Shown here: in pieces, positions 24,567-32,964 of the stretch
Layout: the number at the start of each line of letters is the position of its first letter
Position numbering within the stretch: the stretch's first letter is position 1
From: Flavobacterium sp.
GTDB taxonomy: Bacteria; Bacteroidota; Bacteroidia; Flavobacteriales; Flavobacteriaceae
Assembly (NCBI RefSeq): GCF_004295795.1
Contig: NZ_SEBR01000029.1
Location: 1 to 38,200, forward strand
Reading direction: 5' to 3'
Length of the DNA stretch: 38,200 bases
The notes under the pieces: generated by a model
Seen by the model: the letters and a program-made list of their open reading frames with translations, nothing else
What the model was told of the DNA's origin: nothing
Database searches by the model: none
Program-made: the position numbers and the translations under genes

Positions 24567-25499
24567 ATGAAAGTTACCATTGTAGGCGCCGGAAACGTAG
24601 GCGCGACTTGTGCGGACGTGATTTCGTACAGGGGAATTGCAAGCGAGGTAGTATTGCTTGACATCCGCGAAGGTTTTGCAGAAGGCAAGGCCATGGATAT
24701 CATGCAATGTGCCACGAATACGGGGTTTGACACCAACGTGAGCGGTGTGACCAACGATTATTCGAAAACGGCTGGTTCAGATGTGGTCGTGATCACTTCA
24801 GGGATTCCAAGAAAGCCCGGAATGACTCGCGAGGAACTCATCGGGATCAATGCCGGAATCGTGAAATCGGTCGCTGACAATGTGCTTACCCATTCACCTG
24901 AAGCCATTATCGTCGTAGTCTCGAATCCTATGGACACGATGACTTACCTGACCTTGAAAGCGACGGGATTGCCTAAAAACCGAGTGATCGGAATGGGCGG
25001 CGCGCTTGACAGTTCGCGTTTTAAATATTATTTGTCGAAAGCACTCGACAAACCTTCGAACGATGTTTCGGGAATGGTGATCGGCGGTCACGGCGACACG
25101 ACCATGATTCCTTTGACGCGATTGGCTTCTTACAACGGGATTCCGGTTTCTGAATTCTTGTCTGACGAACAATTGAAAGAAGTTTTCGAAGCCACGAAAG
25201 TTGGAGGTGCGACCTTGACAGGTTTGCTTGGGACTTCGGCCTGGTATGCGCCGGGAGCATCTGTGGCTTACCTTGTGGATTCGATCCTGAACGACCAAAA
25301 GAAAATGATCGCTTGCTCGGTTTTGCTTGAAGGCGAATACGGACAGGAAGATATTTGTATGGGTGTTCCTTGCATCATCGGGAAAAACGGATGGGAAATC
25401 ATAGATATCGAACTAAATGAAGAAGAAAAAGGGCTTTTCGCCAAAAGTGCCGACGCAGTTCGCGCCATGAACGGTGATTTGAAGTCTGTTTTGGCTTGA
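24567..25499 (+). CDS. mdh: Malate dehydrogenase (LDH-like, NAD-dependent)
   Basis: The 310-residue cytoplasmic enzyme oxidises malate to oxaloacetate. The Rossmann motif is VGAGNVGAT (6-14) with Asp32 (LLDIREG), which favours NAD. ITSGIPRKPGMTR carries Arg82 and Arg88 for the dicarboxylate, and Arg82 where LDH has Gln marks malate specificity. VSNPMDTMT (Asn120), SSRFKYYLS (Arg151) and GGHGDTTMIP (catalytic His175) complete the site. It belongs to the short MalDH3/LDH-like type usual in Bacteroidota. The ATG at 24567 is preceded by an A/T-rich leader without a clear -7 box; a terminator follows. Confidence 0.95.
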   Translation: MKVTIVGAGNVGATCADVISYRGIASEVVLLDIREGFAEGKAMDIMQCATNTGFDTNVSGVTNDYSKTAGSDVVVITSGIPRKPGMTREELIGINAGIVKSVADNVLTHSPEAIIVVVSNPMDTMTYLTLKATGLPKNRVIGMGGALDSSRFKYYLSKALDKPSNDVSGMVIGGHGDTTMIPLTRLASYNGIPVSEFLSDEQLKEVFEATKVGGATLTGLLGTSAWYAPGASVAYLVDSILNDQKKMIACSVLLEGEYGQEDICMGVPCIIGKNGWEIIDIELNEEEKGLFAKSADAVRAMNGDLKSVLA

Positions 25500-25520
25500 T
25501 AAGTATAGACTTTATATAGG

Positions 25521-25552
25521 AACGCGTCGGGGAAACCCGGCGCGTTTTTTTT
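25521..25552 (+). terminator. Rho-independent terminator of mdh
   Basis: Stem AACGCGTCGGG against CCCGGCGCGTT with a GAAA tetraloop, followed by a run of T residues. Confidence 0.85.
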
Positions 25553-26100
25553 AACGTCGGGTTGAATTGAATTCATGCCTTTTTTTGAGCCAGATTCGTG
25601 TATTGGTGGCTTAAACTTTTTAGCCACGACCGGAGCGATTCGAACAGTCATTTGACGATGCGAAAATTGTGTTCGATGCGAGTTTTGACACTCAATAGCG
25701 TCCGTTTTAATTTAGTGGAAAGTCTGTTTGTCGTGGCATTGGAGTCAATTATTTGACTTGATTTCGGATGTCCGCCGGCGTTTATTCCTACGAATGGGAT
25801 TCGCGGCTCAAAATCTGTATCCGCGCAAGCGAAAGAAGTGAACGCAAAAAAATTCCGGATAACGGAATTGGTCGAAAATAACGATCCTTCCTGAAAAAAT
25901 GCTATTTGCTGATTTTAACTTTAATCTACTGACAGTCAGTTGTTTTTACAGGGCAAAAAATACGGTTGAAAAACGAATTTTCTCACATTTCACAAACCCG
26001 CGCCCAATCGGCAGAAATCGATGCAGTAGCCGAAAAACTTATCAACAATCAGCGGTTTACTTTTTTGACAGAAATCTCCAAATAAATTGGTTAATGTTAG
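25553..26100. other. Gene-free stretch between mdh and secDF
   Basis: No ORF here has a recognisable product; the 80-codon frame at 25899-26141 runs through the secDF promoter and has random-looking composition. One stem, GTGGCT against AGCCAC around 25605-25625, and the palindrome-like TCAATTATTTGACTTGA near 25752 are visible. No tRNA or riboswitch fold was recognised. Confidence 0.45.
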
Positions 26101-26117
26101 CAGTAATTATATATTTG
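26087..26117 (+). promoter_or_regulatory. Promoter of secDF
   Basis: TTG at 26087-26089 is followed after 20 nt by TATATTTG at 26110-26117, an excellent match in both sequence and spacing to the Bacteroidota -33/-7 consensus. The start point would be near 26124, leaving a leader of about 114 nt before the secDF ATG. Confidence 0.75.
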
Positions 26118-26154
26118 CACGTTTTCAAAAAAACGGGGTAGCGTGTGTCTTATC

Positions 26155-26171
26155 GGTTTCTTCCTGAAACC
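26155..26171 (+). promoter_or_regulatory. Leader hairpin upstream of secDF
   Basis: GGTTTC-TTCCT-GAAACC is a perfect 6-bp stem in the secDF leader, ending two bases before the ATG of a 17-codon upstream ORF. It could influence initiation at that ORF. Confidence 0.4.
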
Positions 26172-26173
26172 CA

Positions 26174-26227
26174 ATGTTTACGCCTGTTCCTAACCAACCA
26201 ATAAACAGCTTAGAGAAGATCAATTAA
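26174..26227 (+). CDS. Putative 17-residue leader peptide of secDF
   Basis: An ATG at 26174 opens a frame of 17 codons ending in TAA at 26225-26227, ten bases before the secDF ATG. The peptide reads MFTPVPNQPINSLEKIN, with prolines at positions 4, 6 and 9. A TGA in frame at 26165 prevents a longer form. Upstream arrest peptides controlling secDF or yidC are known in other phyla (VemP, MifM, ApdA/ApdP), but those are much longer than 17 residues. This may be a chance ORF; translation is unproven. Confidence 0.25.
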   Translation: MFTPVPNQPINSLEKIN

Positions 26228-26237
26228 TTTTTACGTA

Positions 26238-29237
26238 ATGCAGAATAGAGGATTAGTCAAGTTTTTTGCAATTTTATTTGCTCTGGTATGCGTGTACCAG
26301 CTCATCTTCACGTTCGTCGCCGACGGTGTGGAGACAAAGGCCAAGGCGTACGCGGCCGGAAATTCGGAAAAAGAGGTCAAGTACCTTGATTCCATAGGTA
26401 AGAAAGAGGTGTTGAACCTCGGCTTCGCGCAATTTACCTACAACGAAGTAAAAGAGAAAAAAATCAACAAAGGACTTGACCTTGAAGGAGGTATCAACGT
26501 AATCCTTGAGATTTCGGTGAAAGACATCCTCAAAGGTTTGGCGAACAATTCTACAAACGCGGTTTTCACGAAATCGCTTGATGACGCCACCAAAAACAAA
26601 AAAGGAAATCAGGACTATCTCGATGCGTTTTTCGAAGCTTTCGACCAGAACTCAAAAGGAAGCCTGAAACTTGCTTCTCCGGAGGTTTTTGCAAACAAGA
26701 CTTTGGGCGATGCCGTAAACTTCAAGATGTCTGACAGTGACGTCAAGAAAGTGATCCGTGAGAAAGTGGGTGAGTCCATTAAATCTGGTTTTGAGGTATT
26801 GCGCAAGCGTATCGACAAATTCGGTGTGACACAGCCAAACATCCAACAATTGGGTCAGTCAGGTCGTATTCTTGTGGAGCTTCCGGGCGCCAAAGATGTC
26901 GATCGTATCAAGAAATTGCTTTCCGGAACGGCTCAATTGGAGTTCTGGGATACTTATAAGTTGGAGGAAATAGGACAGTTCGTCGCTGCCGCAGACCAAC
27001 AGATCAAAAAGACACAACCGGCTACAGAAGCTGCCGCAGCTGCAGCAAAACCAGTTGATACCACAAACGCTACCGAAGCGCTTTTGGCAGACAAGAAACA
27101 AGATTCCACAGCGCAAGGAAAAGGCGGAAACAGCCCAATCGTCGACAAAATCGTCGCTGCTGGTGGTGGTCCTATCATCGCATACTTCAATGCGAACGAT
27201 ACGGCAACTGTAGGGAAATATTTCAGACGTCCTGATGTTCGTGCTTTGCTGTCTGCAGACCAACGCGGAGCCAAATTCGTTTGGGGAATCGTCGAAAACG
27301 TAAAAGACCAAAAAGGAAAACAGATCGAAGGTGCCGCACTTTACGCTTTGAAGCCGAAAAGCCGTAGCGCAGGCCCTGCAATGAGCGGTGGTGTCGTAAC
27401 TGACGCACGTGATACATTCGACGAACTTGGAAAACCGGCCGTCTCTATGCAGATGAACGGTGCAGGAGCGCGTCAGTGGGAAGAAGTTACAGGAAAAGCT
27501 TATACTGACAAAGGGTATATCGCTATCGTTCTTGACAATATCGTTTACTCGGCTCCCGGTGTAACATCTGGGCCAATCTCTGGTGGACGTTCTTCTATCT
27601 CAGGTAACTTCTCTGTTGCCGAGACAAAAGATTTGGCCAACGTACTTCGCGCTGGTAAATTGCCGGCGAAAGCAGAAATCGTACAGTCGCAGGTTGTTGG
27701 TCCGTCATTGGGTCAGGAAGCTATCGACAACGGAACGACTTCGGCCATCGTTGGTTTGCTTATCGTCTGTTTGTGGATGGTAGTTTATTACGGAAGAGCA
27801 GGTTGGTTCGCTAATGCCGCACTTGCCGTCAACCTTTTGTTCCTTTTCGGATTCCTTGCAAGCGTTGGAGCAGTCCTTACATTGCCAGGTATCGCAGGTA
27901 TTGTGCTTACAATGGGTACGGCCGTCGATGCGAACATCATTATCTACGAAAGAGCCAAGGAAGAATTGCGCCACGGACTTTCGCTGCCTGAAGCGGTAAA
28001 AGCTTCCTTCGGATGGAAAGGTGCGATGCGATCGATTGTCGATGCGAACGTAACCCACGTTTTGACCGGAGCGATTCTCTTCATCTTCGGAACAGGTCCG
28101 ATCCAAGGTTTTGCGACTACATTGTTGATTGGTATCGTGACTTCATTGTTTACGTCGATTTTCATCACCCGCATGCTTCTTGACTGGAGCGTGAACCGCG
28201 GAATGCGTCTGGAGTTCGCCAACAGCTGGTCTAAAAACTGGTTCACGAACTTCAACTTCGACTTCTTGCGCATCAAGAAATGGTCTTACGGAGTTTCTGC
28301 GATAGTTACCATCGTAAGTATCATCTCGCTTTGCACGCACGGATTGAATCCAGGTGTCGATTTCGCCGGAGGACGTACTTTCCAGGTCCGTTTCCCGGAA
28401 GCTGTCAGCCCGGAAGCCGTTCACGAAGAATTGATGAATGTCTTCGACGGAAGCGCCGAGGTGAAAACATTCGGATCGGAAAACCTTCACCAGCTCAAGA
28501 TCGTTACCAAATACAAAGTGGAAGAGCACGGAATCGAGGTAGACGAACAAGTCAACCACCTTTTGTTCGACAATTTGAAAAAGCACTTTGGAGCTGATAT
28601 GACTTACGAGAAATTCGTAAACATCTACGACGGCAAGAAAGTTGGAGTAATGGACGCGTACAAAGTGACGCCAACGGTAGCTGACGACATCAAGACAAAC
28701 TCCTATTGGGCAGTTCTTGGAGCGATGGCAGTCGTTTTCCTTTACCTTATGGTGTCTTTCCGCAAATGGCAATACTCTTTGGGTGCGATCGCTGCGGTTG
28801 CACACGACGTAATCTTCGTTTTGGGAGCTTACTCGCTACTTTGGAAATACATGCCGTTCGGAATGGAGATCGACCAACACTTCGTAGCGGCAATCCTAAC
28901 GGTAATCGGGTACTCGATGAACGATACGGTAATCGTATTCGACCGTGTACGTGAATACTTGGGCGGAAAAGAAAAAGGAACGTTCAACGACATCGTGAAC
29001 AAGTCGATCAACTCGACAATGTCGCGTACCTTAAACACTTCCCTTACGATGATTTTCGTTTTGTCGATCATGTTCGTCTTTGGTGGAGAAAGCATCCAAG
29101 GATTCATCTTCGCCATGTTGATCGGTATCGTTGTCGGAACTTATTCGTCACTCTTTATCGCTACGCCGGTATTGTGCGACTCGATCCCAGATTCAGAGCA
29201 CAAACGCATCGAAGAAGAGCACAACAGAGCAGCGTAA
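26238..29237 (+). CDS. secDF: Fused protein-export membrane protein SecDF
   Basis: The 999-residue protein is the SecD-SecF fusion characteristic of Bacteroidota. It uses the proton-motive force to pull translocating chains from the SecYEG channel. After the first membrane segment (8-30) come the SecD markers INKGLDLEGGINV, the large periplasmic domain, and AVDANIIIYERAKEELRHG in the membrane domain. The SecF half begins with a GVDFAGGRTFQVRF segment near residue 708 and has SMNDTVIVFDRVREYLG. The Ala-rich insert near 255-275 (TEAAAAAAKP) lies in the periplasmic part. It has its own strong promoter and a hairpin terminator, so it is monocistronic. Confidence 0.95.
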   Translation: MQNRGLVKFFAILFALVCVYQLIFTFVADGVETKAKAYAAGNSEKEVKYLDSIGKKEVLNLGFAQFTYNEVKEKKINKGLDLEGGINVILEISVKDILKGLANNSTNAVFTKSLDDATKNKKGNQDYLDAFFEAFDQNSKGSLKLASPEVFANKTLGDAVNFKMSDSDVKKVIREKVGESIKSGFEVLRKRIDKFGVTQPNIQQLGQSGRILVELPGAKDVDRIKKLLSGTAQLEFWDTYKLEEIGQFVAAADQQIKKTQPATEAAAAAAKPVDTTNATEALLADKKQDSTAQGKGGNSPIVDKIVAAGGGPIIAYFNANDTATVGKYFRRPDVRALLSADQRGAKFVWGIVENVKDQKGKQIEGAALYALKPKSRSAGPAMSGGVVTDARDTFDELGKPAVSMQMNGAGARQWEEVTGKAYTDKGYIAIVLDNIVYSAPGVTSGPISGGRSSISGNFSVAETKDLANVLRAGKLPAKAEIVQSQVVGPSLGQEAIDNGTTSAIVGLLIVCLWMVVYYGRAGWFANAALAVNLLFLFGFLASVGAVLTLPGIAGIVLTMGTAVDANIIIYERAKEELRHGLSLPEAVKASFGWKGAMRSIVDANVTHVLTGAILFIFGTGPIQGFATTLLIGIVTSLFTSIFITRMLLDWSVNRGMRLEFANSWSKNWFTNFNFDFLRIKKWSYGVSAIVTIVSIISLCTHGLNPGVDFAGGRTFQVRFPEAVSPEAVHEELMNVFDGSAEVKTFGSENLHQLKIVTKYKVEEHGIEVDEQVNHLLFDNLKKHFGADMTYEKFVNIYDGKKVGVMDAYKVTPTVADDIKTNSYWAVLGAMAVVFLYLMVSFRKWQYSLGAIAAVAHDVIFVLGAYSLLWKYMPFGMEIDQHFVAAILTVIGYSMNDTVIVFDRVREYLGGKEKGTFNDIVNKSINSTMSRTLNTSLTMIFVLSIMFVFGGESIQGFIFAMLIGIVVGTYSSLFIATPVLCDSIPDSEHKRIEEEHNRAA

Positions 29238-29257
29238 TCTTCCTGAATACAAAATAC

Positions 29258-29287
29258 AAGCCCGGACATCAGTTCGGGCTTTTTTTG
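29258..29287 (+). terminator. Rho-independent terminator of secDF
   Basis: Stem AGCCCGGA against TTCGGGCT with loop CATCAG, then seven T residues, 22 bp after the secDF stop. Confidence 0.85.
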
Positions 29288-29329
29288 TTTACAAGCATGC
29301 GATACCGGAATGGGATCGATTTTTATTTG

Positions 29330-29545
29330 GGCGCGCCGGCGGCCGGGTAAGAATGCAGTTGCAGTTGCAGAAAGCAGCAGTTGTCCCAAATGAGAATCGG
29401 AGCCGCCGTCAGGCTGCCACTGCTAGCTTTCGGTGCGAAGCGCGGTTTTGGTAGCGCTTTCACGGCTTCCTTCGGTCGCCGCGCCTTCGCTCCAAAACCA
29501 GCGCTTCGCACCAAAAGGCTATCCGCTTACATCCTTCGCGCATCT
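29330..29545. repeat. Large hairpin repeat with GCTTCCTTCGGTCGC core
   Basis: Arms of about 30 bp at 29428-29457 and 29488-29517 (CTTTCGGTGCGAAGCGC against GCGCTTCGCACCAAAAG, then AAAACC/GGTTTT segments) enclose a tip with GCTTCCTTCGGTCGC at 29465-29479. After it comes CAAAAGGCTATCCGC, shared with the cysS leader element (CAAAAGGCTAACCGC). A G+C-rich GGGCGCGCCGGCGGCCGGG block and GCAGTTGCAG repeats lie before it. It appears to be a member of a dispersed family. Confidence 0.75.
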
Positions 29546-29888
29546 GACCAGGAAACTTCTGTCAGTGTCGAAATAACATTCAGCTCATCCGAAGAAAACG
29601 CATGAAACACCGCCGCCTCAACTAACCTTAATTCCTAAATGGTTTAAAATCTCACCGAAGCAAACAAGTATTTATCGAACCATTAAGGGCATTAAGGACA
29701 GTAAGATAAAGAAATCCAGGAAGCACGACAGTCTTAATTCCTTTGGTTTAAATCCGGCGAAACAACGTCTTTGAAAATCAACTTTAATTGAACCAGTAAG
29801 AATGATAAGTTCTTGGCTTAATTGGTCAAAACAGCAAGAAGTGACTTGATGCGCGAATTGCTTTTCAAAATGGTTCCTGTTTGGACGC
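29546..29888. repeat. Degenerate CTTAATTCCT-GGTTTAAA repeats, no gene
   Basis: CCTTAATTCCTAAATGGTTT at 29627-29646 recurs as TCTTAATTCCTTTGGTTTAA at 29731-29750, and ACCATTAAGGGCATTAAGG and TTTAATTGAACCAGTAAG lie between and after. The pattern suggests decayed tandem copies of about 105 bp. The 72-codon minus-strand frame across it has no convincing features. Confidence 0.5.
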
Positions 29889-29919
29889 ACAAAAAAAGCC
29901 GCTCAAAAGAACGGCTTTA
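29889..29919 (-). terminator. Rho-independent terminator of lgt
   Basis: On the minus strand AAAGCCG and CGGCTTT pair around a short inner stem, followed by a T run (A run at 29891-29897 on the plus strand), 20 bp after the lgt stop. Confidence 0.75.
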
Positions 29920-29938
29920 TATAGCAATCTGAATTTTA

Positions 29939-30877
29939 TCAGTCTTCCAATCCTTTGATCGGTTTCTCGGCAAACAGAATCAGGTAAATTCCGGCGAGGA
30001 TAAAAGGAATACTCAACCATTGTCCGGTCGAGAACAAGCCCAAAGCCGACTCGAATCCGCCCTGGCTTTGCTTTACGTATTCTACCGCAAAACGAACCGC
30101 CCAAAGCAACACTAGGAAAGTTCCAAAAAGCAAACCTCTTCTGTTTCTTGCATCGGTTTTCCAATACATGAACATCAGGATCGCGAAAACGAACACATAA
30201 CAAACAGCCTCATACATTTGAGCCGGATGACGCGCCGGAACCTGCTCGAGCAAGCTGGCGAATTTCGGGTCGGTTGCTATGGCGTGGTAAGCCTCGTCAG
30301 GAGAATTGAGTTTGGTGAACGCCATGGCTTCTTTCGGTTTGAACTGGTCGCGCACAAAACGCATTCCCAAACCCGAAGTCGTCTCATTTCCGATGATCTC
30401 AGAGTTGAAGAAATTTCCCAATCTCACGAAAATCCCGCCCGAGGTTACCGGAAGCACGATTCTGTCCAAAATCCAGAGCATCGGCTTTTGGATGACGTTC
30501 TTTGCATAAAAATACATTGTCGCGATTACGGCAATCGCCGCGCCGTGGCTTGCCAATCCCTGGAAGCCCGTAAACTGGAATTCAGGCTCGAACCTGAAAG
30601 GCAAGAGGATTTCCATCGGATGCTCGCTGAAATACTCCCAATCGTAGAAAAAAACGTGTCCGAGGCGCGCGCCAAGCAAAACAGCCAAAACTGTCCAAAT
30701 GAACAAAGTGTCGAGTTTTTCCACCGGAATCTGCTCGCGGTCGTAAACCTTTTTCATGATGAACCAGCCAAGGCCGAAAGCCACTACGAACATCAAACTA
30801 TAATATCGGATAACAAAAAAGCCAAGATCGATGCCTTCAGAAGGATTCCACACCGTGGCGGCCAGAACGTTTGTCAT
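29939..30877 (-). CDS. lgt: Prolipoprotein diacylglyceryl transferase
   Basis: The 312-residue inner-membrane enzyme transfers diacylglycerol from phosphatidylglycerol to the lipobox cysteine of prolipoproteins. It has around seven hydrophobic segments and the Lgt signature GGIFVRLGNFFNSEIIG near residue 143, with the conserved Arg, Asn and Glu. The early segment IRYYSLMFVVAFGLGW and the RHPAQMYEAVCY motif around 216 are also typical, and the C-terminal Arg lies in TGQWLSIPF context. An insert around 165-210 is usual for Bacteroidota. It is 64 bp downstream of yidD on the same strand with no promoter between, so it is probably co-transcribed. Confidence 0.93.
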   Translation of the reverse strand: MTNVLAATVWNPSEGIDLGFFVIRYYSLMFVVAFGLGWFIMKKVYDREQIPVEKLDTLFIWTVLAVLLGARLGHVFFYDWEYFSEHPMEILLPFRFEPEFQFTGFQGLASHGAAIAVIATMYFYAKNVIQKPMLWILDRIVLPVTSGGIFVRLGNFFNSEIIGNETTSGLGMRFVRDQFKPKEAMAFTKLNSPDEAYHAIATDPKFASLLEQVPARHPAQMYEAVCYVFVFAILMFMYWKTDARNRRGLLFGTFLVLLWAVRFAVEYVKQSQGGFESALGLFSTGQWLSIPFILAGIYLILFAEKPIKGLED

Positions 30878-30941
30878 GGGTAAGGATTGATTAGTGCGTA
30901 AAAATAAGGAAATTCAGTACAAACAAACCGTTTAAAAAATC

Positions 30942-31187
30942 CTAATGTTTGTGGCCGCATTTCGCCGGAACCGGATCGTAACCTTGCCCGCCCCAGGGAT
31001 TGCAGCTCAGGATGCGCTTGATGCCGAGATAACTTCCGTAAAAAAGTCCATGAACCTGCAAAGCTTCAAGGAAATAGGCCGAACAAGTAGGCGTGAACCG
31101 ACAAACCTGAGGCGTAAACGGCGAAATGCAATTGCGATAAATCCAGATCAAGGCAACGAAAGGTGCTATGAGAATTTTTTTGAGCAT
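30942..31187 (-). CDS. yidD: Membrane protein insertion efficiency factor YidD
   Basis: The 81-residue protein (normal YidD size) has an N-terminal amphipathic/hydrophobic segment MLKKILIAPFVALIWIYR and the family core CRFTPTCSAYFLEALQVHG, then GSYLGIKRILSCNPWGGQGYDPVP. Its three conserved cysteines are visible. YidD assists YidC-dependent membrane insertion. The frame is open to an ATG at 31265, but the extra 26 residues come from hairpin repeat DNA (GGATTTTCG/CGAAAATCC), so ATG 31187 was chosen. In many bacteria yidD lies next to rnpA/yidC; here it sits between cysS and lgt. Confidence 0.92.
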   Translation of the reverse strand: MLKKILIAPFVALIWIYRNCISPFTPQVCRFTPTCSAYFLEALQVHGLFYGSYLGIKRILSCNPWGGQGYDPVPAKCGHKH

Positions 31188-31283
31188 TGTTTTTTGGATT
31201 TTCGGTTTGTCAGACGATCGGACTGTCGGATTTGTTAATTGTTCGAAAATCCGGCGGTCAGACATTCGGCTAGCAAAAAAGAA

Positions 31284-32762
31284 TCAAATCGTAAAAGTCG
31301 TCCCCTCCTTGCCGTCTTTGAGTTGGATGCCAAGTGCGGTCAATTGGTCGCGAATCTGGTCGCTCATCCCAAAATCTTTGTTGGCGCGGGCGGTGTTTCT
31401 CATATCGATCAACATGTTCACGACGTTCTCGAGTTTTTCGAGATGCGCGTCTCCGGCCTTTTCGTCTCTCAATCCCAAGACCTCGAACACGAAAGCGTGC
31501 ATCGTGCGTTGGAAATCGACCAGGTCAGCTTGCGTCAGCGTTTCTTTTCCATCCTTGAGCAAATTCACGAAACGAACGCCTTCGAACAAATGCGAAATCA
31601 GGATCGGACTGTTGAAATCGTCGTTCATCGCGTCATAGCAAAGTTTTTTCCAGACTGCAATGTCCAAACTGGATTTGTCCGATGAAGAAAGAGCAGGAAA
31701 GGCGTCCATCGCTTCCATAAGCCTGTTGAAACCTTTCTCGGCTGCCGTAACGGCGTCGTCGCTGAAATCGAGGATGCTGCGGTAATGCGCCTGCATCATG
31801 AAGAAACGCGTCACCGAAGCCGAAAAAGCCTTACTCAAAAACGGATTGTCGCCGCTCAAGATCTCGCCCGGCAAGATATTGTTCCCGGTCGATTTCGACA
31901 TTTTCTTGCCGTTCAGCGTAAGCATGTTGGCGTGCATCCAGTAATTCACGGGAGAATTTCCGGTCGCCGCCTCGTTTTGCGCGATCTCGCATTCGTGGTG
32001 CGGGAATTTCAAATCCATTCCGCCGCCGTGGATGTCGAAGCGTTCGCCCAGATATTTCGTGCTCATGGCCGTACACTCCAAATGCCATCCGGGAAAACCG
32101 TCGCTCCAAGGCGAAGGCCAACGCATGATGTGTTCGGGTTCGGCTTTTTTCCAAAGCGCAAAATCCTGGGGACTTTTCTTGTCAGATTGTCCGTCGGTGT
32201 CGCGCGTGTTCGAAAGCATGTCTTCTACATTGCGTCCAGAAAGTATTCCGTATTGGTATTTCTCGTTGAATTTGGCGATGTCGAAGTAAACGGAGCCGTT
32301 CGATTCATAAGCATAGCCTTGCTCGAGAATTTTCTGCACAATCCCAATCTGTTCGATGATGTGTCCGGTCGCGGTCGGCTCTATGCTTGGCGGCAAAAAG
32401 TTGAAAGCGGCCAAAATATGGTGAAAATCTACAGTGTATCGCTGCACGATTTCCATCGGTTCAAGCTGTTCGACGCGTGCTTTCCTGGCGATTTTGTCTT
32501 CGCCGTCGTCCACGTCGTCCACGATATGGCCAACATCGGTAATATTCCTTACATAGCGCACTTTGTAGCCCAAATGTTGCAGGTAGCGAAAAATCACGTC
32601 AAACGACATGAACGTGCGCAAATTCCCCAAATGCACATTGCTGTAAACCGTCGGCCCGCAAACGTACATCCCGACATTGCCTTCGTGGATGGGCGTAAAA
32701 ACTTCCTTCTCGCCGCTGAGCGAGTTGTAGATCTTGAGTTCCTGGTCTTTGTACAACTGCAT
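31284..32762 (-). CDS. cysS: Cysteinyl-tRNA synthetase
   Basis: The 492-residue class-I synthetase charges tRNA-Cys. The HIGH motif is HLGN (44-47) in GPTVYSNVHLGNLRTF, and KMSKS is at 287-291. Predicted zinc ligands are Cys35, Cys230, His255 and Glu259, matching the known spacing. The C-terminal DALR-like anticodon-binding part contains MRNTARANKDFGMSDQIRDQL. The ORF extends 24 codons further to 32834, but those codons lie in the hairpin repeat, so the ATG at 32762 (MQLYKDQELKIYNSL) is preferred. It lies between folE and yidD, all on the minus strand. Confidence 0.94.
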   Translation of the reverse strand: MQLYKDQELKIYNSLSGEKEVFTPIHEGNVGMYVCGPTVYSNVHLGNLRTFMSFDVIFRYLQHLGYKVRYVRNITDVGHIVDDVDDGEDKIARKARVEQLEPMEIVQRYTVDFHHILAAFNFLPPSIEPTATGHIIEQIGIVQKILEQGYAYESNGSVYFDIAKFNEKYQYGILSGRNVEDMLSNTRDTDGQSDKKSPQDFALWKKAEPEHIMRWPSPWSDGFPGWHLECTAMSTKYLGERFDIHGGGMDLKFPHHECEIAQNEAATGNSPVNYWMHANMLTLNGKKMSKSTGNNILPGEILSGDNPFLSKAFSASVTRFFMMQAHYRSILDFSDDAVTAAEKGFNRLMEAMDAFPALSSSDKSSLDIAVWKKLCYDAMNDDFNSPILISHLFEGVRFVNLLKDGKETLTQADLVDFQRTMHAFVFEVLGLRDEKAGDAHLEKLENVVNMLIDMRNTARANKDFGMSDQIRDQLTALGIQLKDGKEGTTFTI

Positions 32763-32784
32763 GATGGTGTTTTTTATTTGAAGC

Positions 32785-32935
32785 AGATTCCGGCTATCTG
32801 CTAATAGCTTTCTTGAAAAAGCCTGGTTTTCCATGTTTTGGCGCGAGCTTCCTGCGGTCGCTGCGCCAAATCAGGAAAACCAAGTCTTTTTCCGCAAAAG
32901 GCTAACCGCGGCTATCCGGGCTAGGCTGTCGGTAA
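32785..32935. repeat. Large hairpin repeat in the cysS leader, GCTTCCTGCGGTCGC core
   Basis: Arms of about 32 bp at 32812-32844 and 32863-32894 (TTGAAAAAGCCTGGTTTTCC against GGAAAACCAAGTCTTTTTCC) enclose GCTTCCTGCGGTCGC at 32847-32861. Outside follows CAAAAGGCTAACCGC. It is related to the element at 29330-29545. Any folE-cysS read-through mRNA would carry this fold 20-150 nt before the cysS start. Confidence 0.75.
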
Positions 32936-32964
32936 ATATCGGGAATCCGAAGTAAAAACAAGAA

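Noticed and set aside
25620..25660. tRNA-like GATTCGAAC segment
   Set aside because: No acceptor, D or anticodon stem can be formed around it.
25899..26141. 80-codon ORF upstream of secDF
   Set aside because: It runs through the well-matched secDF promoter and has random-looking composition and no start context.
29672..29890. 72-codon minus-strand ORF before lgt
   Set aside because: It lies in degenerate repeat DNA and shows no domain or conserved pattern.
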